Positions 53,220 to 60,695 of a stretch of 64,000 bases of DNA are shown in pieces. Under the pieces are notes generated by a model, which had not been told where the DNA came from, ran no database searches, and saw only the letters and a program-made list of their open reading frames with translations. Both the position numbers and the translations under genes were made by a program. The DNA lies in assembly GCF_020623625.1 (NCBI RefSeq), contig NC_060200.1, positions 1,124,001 through 1,188,000 on the forward strand, written 5' to 3'. The stretch's first letter is position 1. Each line of letters opens with the position of its first letter. The stretch is from Saccharomycodes ludwigii (Eukaryota; Ascomycota; Saccharomycetes; Saccharomycodales; Saccharomycodaceae).

Positions 53220-54430
53220 CTGACAAGTTATTAGCATTGTCACGCCTCAATTCACCTTTAAAACCTTCACAATTCATTACAATGAATAGAACTAATAACG
53301 CAAACTCAATTTCAAACACCACTGATGATAATCTACTGCTATTTCGCCCTACTTTTACCTTTTTATCGTACAATTTACTTTCTCCATATTATATGTGGCC
53401 CCAGGTTTACACATATGTTCCAAATCAATATAAAGATTGGCAATATAGACACAAGCTATTGGAGGAAGAACTATTTTATAAATATAAAGCCGATATTATG
53501 TGTTTGCAAGAATTAACTTTAAAAGACTATGATGCTTTTTGGAAGCCAACAATGAGTACCAAATTTAATTACGGATCAAATTATATAAATAAACCTCCAC
53601 CTAAATATTGGGAAAAAACTAGCCAAGAAATGGATGGTGTGGGCATTTTTTATAATAGAGATAAATTTGAGTTTTTAACCTGTCATGATATACATTTAAA
53701 TGACATATTGGGTATTTTCAATTACAAGGAAATGGAATATCTAAATAATTATCAAGTTACGTTAACTAATGCTCAAGGTGAAGCAATTGGGGAAAAGTCA
53801 CTATTGAAAATATTGGTGGAAAGAAATCAAGTGGGGTTATTTGTTTCTTTAAAACATAAAGAATCAGATACAATTTTTATTGTTATCAATACGCATTTAT
53901 ACTGGAAATACGATCCAGTAAAGTTAACACAATGTCTTATTTTAATGAGAAAATTACAACAGATTATTAGATATCATCTAACAGTGGAAGCTGCCACATA
54001 TAGTCAAATTAAAACCATCTTTGCAGGTGACTTAAATTCAGAGTTAAATTCTAAGGTAATACAATTTTTAAGAGGGAACATTATTGGTTTAGAAAATAGC
54101 AATGCCAAAGGGGGATCCGGATTTACTTTGGTGAATCCAATGAGATCATATTTAAACACTTGTTTGTATGATATGATACCAGCTGATGCTTATATAAATA
54201 CGTGCTATTCAGGGAAATTAAAGGGTATCTTTGATTATATATGGTTTGATAAGAACGATTTTGGAATATCAAAAGTATTAACTGGGTACGGCATCAATGA
54301 GGAGTTAAATACGAATAAACAGTTAGGGTTGCCAAATGGGGACCATCCGAGCGACCATATTCCAATTTGGTGTGAATTTGAAATTAAATTACCTAAACAA
54401 CTGCAATCAACACCAAAGACCAAATTGTAG
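53180..54430 (+). CDS. NGL1: CCR4-like endonuclease/exonuclease/phosphatase-family nuclease Ngl1
   Basis: A 416-residue EEP-family nuclease (Ngl1 is 363 in S. cerevisiae). The family is related to Ccr4 but lacks the leucine-rich repeats; Ngl1 is a mitochondria-associated putative RNase. The fold is complete: TFLSYNLLSPYYMWPQVYTY, CLQEL with the metal-binding Glu near residue 111, a NTHLYWKYDPVK segment, GDLNSE, FDYIWFD, and GDHPSDHIPIWCEF at the end. Residues 1-34, before a second Met at residue 35, are rich in Lys, Arg, Ser and Leu with one Asp (FGKFIQASTLTDKLLALSRL), which looks like a mitochondrial presequence. Starting at residue 35 would give a form without it. It sits beside NTG1 as YOL042W sits beside NTG2. 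Confidence 0.92.
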   Translation: MVSFGKFIQASTLTDKLLALSRLNSPLKPSQFITMNRTNNANSISNTTDDNLLLFRPTFTFLSYNLLSPYYMWPQVYTYVPNQYKDWQYRHKLLEEELFYKYKADIMCLQELTLKDYDAFWKPTMSTKFNYGSNYINKPPPKYWEKTSQEMDGVGIFYNRDKFEFLTCHDIHLNDILGIFNYKEMEYLNNYQVTLTNAQGEAIGEKSLLKILVERNQVGLFVSLKHKESDTIFIVINTHLYWKYDPVKLTQCLILMRKLQQIIRYHLTVEAATYSQIKTIFAGDLNSELNSKVIQFLRGNIIGLENSNAKGGSGFTLVNPMRSYLNTCLYDMIPADAYINTCYSGKLKGIFDYIWFDKNDFGISKVLTGYGINEELNTNKQLGLPNGDHPSDHIPIWCEFEIKLPKQLQSTPKTKL

Positions 54431-54899
54431 TAGTTTTTAGCTTCCCATTTATGCTTCGTTGTAGTTAATTATGGATTAGCTTGCATAAGTTATTTATCAC
54501 AGCGTTTCTTGAATAATAATTGTTTCCACTTACTGGTATGTTATGAGAAAAGAATAATTATTATCCTTGAGACATAATACACTTTCTTACCGTTGCTAAC
54601 TAGATGTAAGCATATTGACTGATAAAAACGCTTTAAATAGCAAACAATAAAAAAAAAAAAAAAAAAAAATGTATTTATAACTTTGGTCATAGCAAGAAAT
54701 TAGGATTACTCATTGCAAAAAAAAAAAAGAAAAAAAAAGGGAAGAAAAGACATTGACTTAACAGTATTTAGTCTCTTTTTAATGATTTTTATTTTTCAAT
54801 TTATAACATATAGAAGAAGTTACATATTAAAGCATAATTAATGATAATTTACGTTTAATTGGTAACAAAAAATATTTATTTGCGGTGCTTTTTATGTTC

Positions 54900-54906
54900 C
54901 GGGTAA
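54900..54906 (+). promoter_or_regulatory. Reb1-type site CGGGTAA
   Basis: Exact core of the Reb1 general regulatory factor site, 357 bp upstream of the orphan gene start. Reb1 sites mark nucleosome-free promoters and some terminators in yeasts; here it could also insulate NGL1 from the next gene. Confidence 0.45.
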
Positions 54907-55176
54907 TGCAATGGGGAGAAGATGTAATATTCCAACAGTCTCAAATATCATTATTATTACTATTTTTTTTTTTCATGCTTTTATTTTATTTTATTTTTTT
55001 TTTTTAATATACAAATATATTTCTCCCTCGTTTGTAGACTATATTTTAATATTTATTTACCACATGCTCTGAGATAGTTCTACTTTGATAAATAAAATAG
55101 GACTAACAGAGAAGAATACAAAACTATAGGTAATTAAAACGGATTGGTAAAGTCAAGTGTTAAAGAATCGAAAATT

Positions 55177-55185
55177 TATATAAAG
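55177..55185 (+). promoter_or_regulatory. TATA box of the orphan gene
   Basis: TATATAAAG matches TATAWAWR and lies 78 bp upstream of the ATG at 55263, a normal yeast distance. It supports the frame being a true gene. Confidence 0.55.
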
Positions 55186-55262
55186 GAGGTCTTGAGTAAA
55201 AGTAACATATAAACTTAGGAGAACATAGCGATAATAAAAAGCAGAAGAAGAAAAAGACAACT

Positions 55263-55290
55263 ATGGACGAACAATTTGGATTTGTTCCTC

Positions 55291-55326
<36 letters not shown>

Positions 55327-56574
55327 TCAAAGCTCAATTACTACGTACTCAGGAAAATACTGGGTTTCTAGATATAGGGCCTAATAACAATATGAACCCA
55401 ATAACCAAACCTATTTCAATAAACAATCAAACTTTTAGACCTGGCTTTAATGCTACGACTGTTCTTAACAACAACAGTAACAATACCACCAAAAATGCAA
55501 CTTATTCAACTGACAGTAATCCAATCCTACTAGGACTAAGCGAATTGAGAGATTTTGTATTATATCTAAATGCATGTAAATCATATTCTGATGCGGATTT
55601 ATTTTATGTTCATAAAGGGTCATCCCACTCTCCTAACCAACAACATCATGTTTCTCATTCATTGTCACCTAAACAACAGCATGACCATCAAAACAAACAG
55701 AATCAACAATGTATAAATGACTCCATCCAGCAGTTTCAATTGTTACGCCAATTTTTACAAAGTTACGGAACTATTCCACCGAGTTTTTTATCTAATAGCT
55801 CTGAAAAGACGAATTTATCACTTCTAAAGGAAACAGTTATCCAAAGGCAAAGTACCAATGGTACTAATCCTAACAATAGCTACCTTTTCTTAGGAAACAA
55901 TGAGGCGGGATTTGCTCGACAACAACCGTTAACATTTGGTGTTAATGGTGCTAATAACACCATAAATAACAATAGTAATGCTCAGGTATTAACTTCGCCT
56001 CTTCAACAGCACCAAAACATGGGATTGGTATTTCCAAATGGGCAGCCACAGGGCCCAATATTACCACCTGGTATATCACGTAATACTAATGGCAATGCTG
56101 TAGCCATCAACGCTACAACTGCCAATGTTAATATAAACAATGCCAATTCTTCCGTCAATGATATTAACGATAACAGCACTAACGCTAGAAGAATATTTGG
56201 AATATCAAACAATAATAACAATGGCAATAACACCGGACTATATTTTAACGCAAACACGACAACTGGAGTTACTAATAATGGCAATGCTACGATGTTAAAC
56301 AATGTTACTCCTAATAATGGTTTAATAGGTAATGCCAATAGTAATATCCCTCAACAACAAACCGTTAGGTTTTTCAATAGCAATAATAATAGCGCCAACA
56401 CTGGTAGTAGCAACAAAAATGTCAATGCTAATGCCAATACTGGCACTACCAATCCTACAATGAATGTTTCTACCACAAATAACAATGTAGGTGTTTTAAT
56501 GGGAATACCAACTAATTTAGAAATTAATAATACTAACAGTGCTGTAAATGGGTATAACAATGCATATTATACTC

Positions 56575-56621
<47 letters not shown>

Positions 56622-56639
56622 CCTATGAAACATTGGTAA
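55263..56639 (+). CDS. Unrecognised Q/N-rich protein (orphan)
   Basis: A 458-residue protein I cannot assign. Residues 8-20 and about 437-453 are Gln runs (CAA only). Residues about 200-430 are almost wholly Asn, Thr and Ser with small hydrophobics, a prion-like composition. The only part that looks foldable is residues about 75-200: GLSELRDFVLYLNACKSYSD, a His/Gln-rich loop, then QQFQLLRQFLQSYGTIPPSF. No membrane segment, signal peptide or nuclease/kinase motif is seen. It ends PMKHW. It has its own TATA box and Reb1-type site and starts with ATG in an A-rich context. It lies between NGL1 and SYN8; I know no S. cerevisiae gene with this place and sequence. It could be a transcription or RNA-related factor (inference from composition only), or a fast-evolving ancestral gene. 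Confidence 0.75.
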
Positions 56640-57129
56640 TATATTTTTATTTGCATAAAAACATGTTATTATTATTATCTGATAAATTTTTAACTGGCTG
56701 AATCGTATTGTTCTTGTTGCTGGGTATAAACAAGATAGGATTAAAAAAAAGACTGTTGTTATTGTTTTTACATCTTGTGTTTTATTTTATTTTGACTGAA
56801 AAATCATTTTCTTTTGATTTTTCCTTTTTTTTTTTTTTATTTTTTGTCCTTTTAAAGATTTTTTTATATCATATTTTGAATTTGTATATTATATATCGAG
56901 ATATTTTTCTATTTTATTTATTGTCTGATTGGTAATTTAGCAGTTTTTCATTTGGTGCATATTGGTTTCTTGAATGTGCATACGATCTATTATGTTATAT
57001 TATTACTATTACTTACTTAATTGTCTCCCCTTTCTCCCCCATTTTTACTAAGTGTTATAAAGATTATATATTATAAATCATGTATGGCTATTATTATTCC
57101 CTACTTCCGTTTTTGTTATGGTATAATTA
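56640..57129. other. Intergenic between the convergent orphan gene and SYN8
   Basis: 490 bp of T-rich terminator DNA with T runs at about 56827-56838. A frame at 56708 (TTG-initiated, Phe/Leu-rich) is not called. No named site. Confidence 0.7.
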
Positions 57130-58014
57130 TCATATTGCTATAACAATCAATAACACGATAAATAACAAAAATATTATAAACCCTCTTGAAAAAGAACCTT
57201 TAGTGCTATTAAATTTATTGAAAAAATTTAATTTTACGTTAGCATTTTTTAAGTTTCTGTCTGTACTATCAACCATTCGTTCAAGGTCAGGAATTATTTC
57301 GTTATTTTGTAGTTCCACTTCATGATTAATTCCTAATGTTATCTGATGTGTTCTTTTGATTGTAGAATGTAATGAATCAAGAATACCATCTTGCTGTTGT
57401 AACTGTTGTTTTTGATCAGAAAAAATTTCACGATTCGTTGATAACATGGAAAAACTCCCCTCGGTTGTGTGATGGGCGGGGTTATTAGTATAATTAACGT
57501 TGTTTTCATCAGGGATATCTGAATACGGCGCAAAATTAAGCCTATTGATGTTTTCATTTTCAGCGTTGGAACCGCTATTGCTATTAGTGTTATATTTATG
57601 GATTTCATCGTGTTCATTAAACCTAACCTTTTTAACTTTAATTGCATCAGTTAAAGAGGAAATGCTACTAGTTGTGTCATTATCCTTGTTATCGGTGTCA
57701 TTTATAACGTTGCTTAACTTATGCTTAAGCTTATATTCATAGAGTGATTTGGAAATGTCATTATCATTATCAGGAATAATATCTAATAAATTAGTGTAAA
57801 TACTATGCAGTTCGGATATTGTTGCCATATTATAATCACCATTGTTATATAGATCTAGTTCATCAAAAATATTTAGTATAATATTTAATTGTTTTTTTAA
57901 ACTAATTGTATCTTTTCTAGAGGGTTTTAAATTTAATATAGTTATCAATCTGTTTCTTTCCTCTATGATATCTTGTAACTTATCTAATTCGTATTTCAAT
58001 TTAGCGACCTCCAT
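57130..58014 (-). CDS. SYN8: Endosomal Qc-SNARE Syn8
   Basis: A 294-residue SNARE (255 in S. cerevisiae). Syn8 is an endosomal SNARE related to mammalian syntaxin 8 and works with Pep12 and Vti1-type partners. The first 35 residues (VAKLKYELDKLQDIIEERNRL) match the Syn8 N-terminus closely. A middle segment KVRFNEHDEIHKY is also conserved. The SNARE motif runs over about residues 208-268, starting QQDGILDSLHSTIKRTHQIT, with the zero-layer Gln in the HEVELQNNEI region, followed directly by one membrane segment near residues 276-294 (FIIFLLFIVLLIVIAI) at the C-terminus. The variable Asn/Ser-rich linker between residues 100 and 200 accounts for the extra length. It keeps the YAL014C orientation relative to DEP1. 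Confidence 0.95.
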   Translation of the reverse strand: MEVAKLKYELDKLQDIIEERNRLITILNLKPSRKDTISLKKQLNIILNIFDELDLYNNGDYNMATISELHSIYTNLLDIIPDNDNDISKSLYEYKLKHKLSNVINDTDNKDNDTTSSISSLTDAIKVKKVRFNEHDEIHKYNTNSNSGSNAENENINRLNFAPYSDIPDENNVNYTNNPAHHTTEGSFSMLSTNREIFSDQKQQLQQQDGILDSLHSTIKRTHQITLGINHEVELQNNEIIPDLERMVDSTDRNLKNANVKLNFFNKFNSTKGSFSRGFIIFLLFIVLLIVIAI

Positions 58015-58446
58015 TTTTTAATAGTTTTTGTGATTATTTTATATGGTATATGAATAATTCCTCCAGTTAAAAATGTAAAAATGTGTTTTAAATCTATTAG
58101 TTCTTGCTTTTTTTTTTTTTTTTTTTTTTTTCATTCTTTTAATTTTTTTTTTTTTAAATTTTTTTTTTATTTATAGTTTAATAATAAAATCATAAATTTG
58201 CCGTAATTAGTTATTATTAAATAATGTTTTACTTCAAAAAGTGATTTATATCCAAATCCAAATACTTATATAAAAATGTGATATCATGCACCATAAAGGA
58301 ATATATAGCTATTGGTAATCATTCATTAACAAATATACATATATATACTGAAGAACAACAACAATAACAATAAGGATGCCTATATATATAAGTATCAAGT
58401 CTAATAGTTCAGAATTTTATAAATATACAGAAGCCATATAATAAGC
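58015..58446. other. Intergenic: SYN8 promoter side and NOP12 3' side
   Basis: 432 bp. It holds T runs at about 58110-58131 and 58146-58156, then low-complexity A/T DNA with (TA)n near 58340 and 58383. No gene or named site. Confidence 0.7.
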
Positions 58447-59898
58447 CTATTCTTGACTGTTTAATTTCTTTTTATAGGCCAAAGAACGTTTAGCAGCTCT
58501 ACCATCTTTGGATCTCGGCTTTCTTTTTCTCTTACCCAATATACTGCCTGGAGTACCTTTCCCTTTCACGGATCTTTCACCTTCAATAGTAATACCACCA
58601 GCAGTAGCCTTATCTGATTTGCCCAAAATCTTTTTGGCTCTACCCAATTTTGACCTTTGTTGGTTATTTAACTTTTTGTTAGCAATGTCATTGGTATTTT
58701 GTTGTCTTTTACCCTTTTTATCCATGTTCTTACATCTTGAAATACGTAAAACCCGTGGTTTCGACGCAACCGTACTCGATATGGGCTTACCATTTAATAA
58801 TAAAGCTTTAGAAACATCGTTTGTATCTTTAAACTGTACATAAGCAAAACCTTTACCCATATTTGTTTTCGGATCTCTAATAATTCTAACATATTCTATA
58901 TTCAAAGGCTTGGAATTATGGTTAGTAGCACCGAAATGTTTCCATAAACTTTCTTCCACTTCTTCAAAATCCAAATTTCCCACAAAAACAGACCTTTTCT
59001 TGTCATGTGTGGTTGGGTGACTTACTGAGTCAACACGCAAGTGATGGTTTTCAAAGACACTACCATTTAAATACTTACATAACGGACCTATAATTTTAGG
59101 AGAATTATAGACAATATAACTGTTAACAGAATCCCTTTTTTCATCTAGTTTTAGTTGAGATATAGCTACTTTCCTTGGTAAGGGTTCATTAAGAGCTACT
59201 GATCTAAATCTAAAACTTTCGATTTTGTATTTTGTGGCATTATCGGTGTCATTTGCCTCCAACACATCACCTTCATTAGTGTTTAAAAATTCAAAATTAG
59301 AAAAGAATTTTTTGAATTTTTTTTCTAACTTTTTATCTTTCAAAATAGAAATTGGGATATTACCAACAAATAAAGTTCTTTCAGCTTTTTCTAATTCTTT
59401 TTCCTTCAAATCTATTCTTTTAGTTTTCTCAGTAACCGGGTCAATTGTAGAAACACTGGACTCAGTTTCTTTTTCACTCTTTTCCTGATCAGATTCTTTA
59501 CCTTCTTTTTCTGTATTATCAGTCTCAGTTAAATCAGTGTTGTTTTTCATTAGTTTTGCAATATATTCACCTTCCAAATTATCATTCTCATCTGAAAGTT
59601 TCTTTTTCTTTTTCTTTTGAATATTTTCTTTAATTTCTTCTTTTTCTTCTTCTTCTGGATTTTTTATTTCACCTGATTCAGCTTCGTCTTCTTTAGATTC
59701 TTCATTATCATCATTTTCTTTTAATTGCTCATCTATTTTGATTGTGGGTTGTTGTTTTTTTTCTTTAGAAATTTTATCCATAAGTTCATTAGTGGAAATC
59801 AAATTTGCAGAAAATAATTTTGATATATTTTGATTCTTATTTTTCTGACTATCTACATTGGCTGTTGTAGTACCAAATAATTCTTTAATAGCGGACAT
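58447..59898 (-). CDS. NOP12: Nucleolar RNA-binding protein Nop12
   Basis: A 483-residue two-RRM protein (Nop12 is 459 in S. cerevisiae). Nop12 binds pre-60S particles and helps 5.8S rRNA folding, especially in the cold. The N-terminal 160 residues are acidic and Lys-rich (long Glu/Lys runs). RRM1 covers about residues 172-290 with RNP2 RTLFVGNIPI and a long insertion, and a conserved RKVAISQLKL-type segment. RRM2 covers about residues 305-390 with RNP2 RSVFVGNLDF and RNP1 KGFAYVQF. The C-terminus is basic (GKRKRKPRSKDGRAAKRSLA), typical of nucleolar targeting. It shares an 800-bp divergent promoter region with DEP1. The symbol rests on domain order and on YOL041C lying next to NGL1 in S. cerevisiae. 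Confidence 0.94.
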   Translation of the reverse strand: MSAIKELFGTTTANVDSQKNKNQNISKLFSANLISTNELMDKISKEKKQQPTIKIDEQLKENDDNEESKEDEAESGEIKNPEEEEKEEIKENIQKKKKKKLSDENDNLEGEYIAKLMKNNTDLTETDNTEKEGKESDQEKSEKETESSVSTIDPVTEKTKRIDLKEKELEKAERTLFVGNIPISILKDKKLEKKFKKFFSNFEFLNTNEGDVLEANDTDNATKYKIESFRFRSVALNEPLPRKVAISQLKLDEKRDSVNSYIVYNSPKIIGPLCKYLNGSVFENHHLRVDSVSHPTTHDKKRSVFVGNLDFEEVEESLWKHFGATNHNSKPLNIEYVRIIRDPKTNMGKGFAYVQFKDTNDVSKALLLNGKPISSTVASKPRVLRISRCKNMDKKGKRQQNTNDIANKKLNNQQRSKLGRAKKILGKSDKATAGGITIEGERSVKGKGTPGSILGKRKRKPRSKDGRAAKRSLAYKKKLNSQE

Positions 59899-60274
59899 TT
59901 AATTGGCAGAAGAACACACAATGATATACACTAATATTATATTACCAAAAATGGTGTGGTAGGTTTTTTAATAGTTGTCTGGGTATATTTTATTTTTCTA
60001 TTAGGATAACTTATAAATAACGAAAAAAAAGTTTTTAATTAGAGTAATATTTAAAAAGCAGAGATATTCTTTTAATACACAATTGGAATCATTATTAAAA
60101 GTAGTATCGACGGACAAAAAGAAATGTTTATGAAAAAGGAAAAAATAAAAAAAAAAAGAAATGTTCAAAAAAAGAAAAAAAAAAAGGAAAAAAAACTTGA
60201 CCGATGATACAGCGGATATATGATTTCACGGACAACGGATCAAAAGAGTTTAGTTTTAGTAAAAACACACGAAA

Positions 60275-60314
<40 letters not shown>

Positions 60315-60695
60315 CATGTGCGGTATTTTTAATTATAGATTTATTTTCATTATTACAAAAACTTGAAAATATCAAAATAAATCCTAAATACACAATTAAT
60401 TAATAACATTAAGAATATCCAATAATGAAAAGATAAAAAAAAGACAAAAAAAAGACAAAAAAAAAAATATTATATAAAGAAAATATACAGAGCAATAAAT
60501 TAAAACAACAACAACAACAACAACAATAATAATAGTAAATAATAAATCAAAAATAAAATCTTTGAATTTGACTCATTTCATTTCAATTCAATCCAATTTA
60601 ATCCAATCCAATCTAATTCAAAAAATAAGTTGAAACAAAAAAGGAAAAAAAAAAAAAAAGATAAGAAAAAAAGAAAATTGGTTTTTACGATCAAA
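59899..60695. other. Intergenic: divergent NOP12 / DEP1 promoters
   Basis: 797 bp. It contains a 37-nt poly(T) at 60278-60314, A/G-rich DNA at about 60118-60195 and 60430-60470, a (CAA)n then (AAT) run at about 60505-60540, and a TCCAATC/TTCAATT-like pentamer-hexamer repeat at about 60575-60620 just before DEP1. A TTG-initiated extension of DEP1 into this region is rejected. Confidence 0.65.

Larger units (their letters stand above)
54431..55262. other. Intergenic: NGL1 3' side and promoter of the orphan gene
   Basis: 832 bp. It holds an A run at about 54649-54669, A and T runs at 54717-54740 and 54964-54974, a Reb1-type CGGGTAA at 54900-54906, and a TATA box at 55177. No other gene. Confidence 0.65.

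Noticed and set aside
60630-60695. N-terminal extension of DEP1 starting at TTG
   Set aside because: The start codon is TTG and the added residues are only Lys/Arg from A-rich leader DNA; ATG at 60696 is the natural start.
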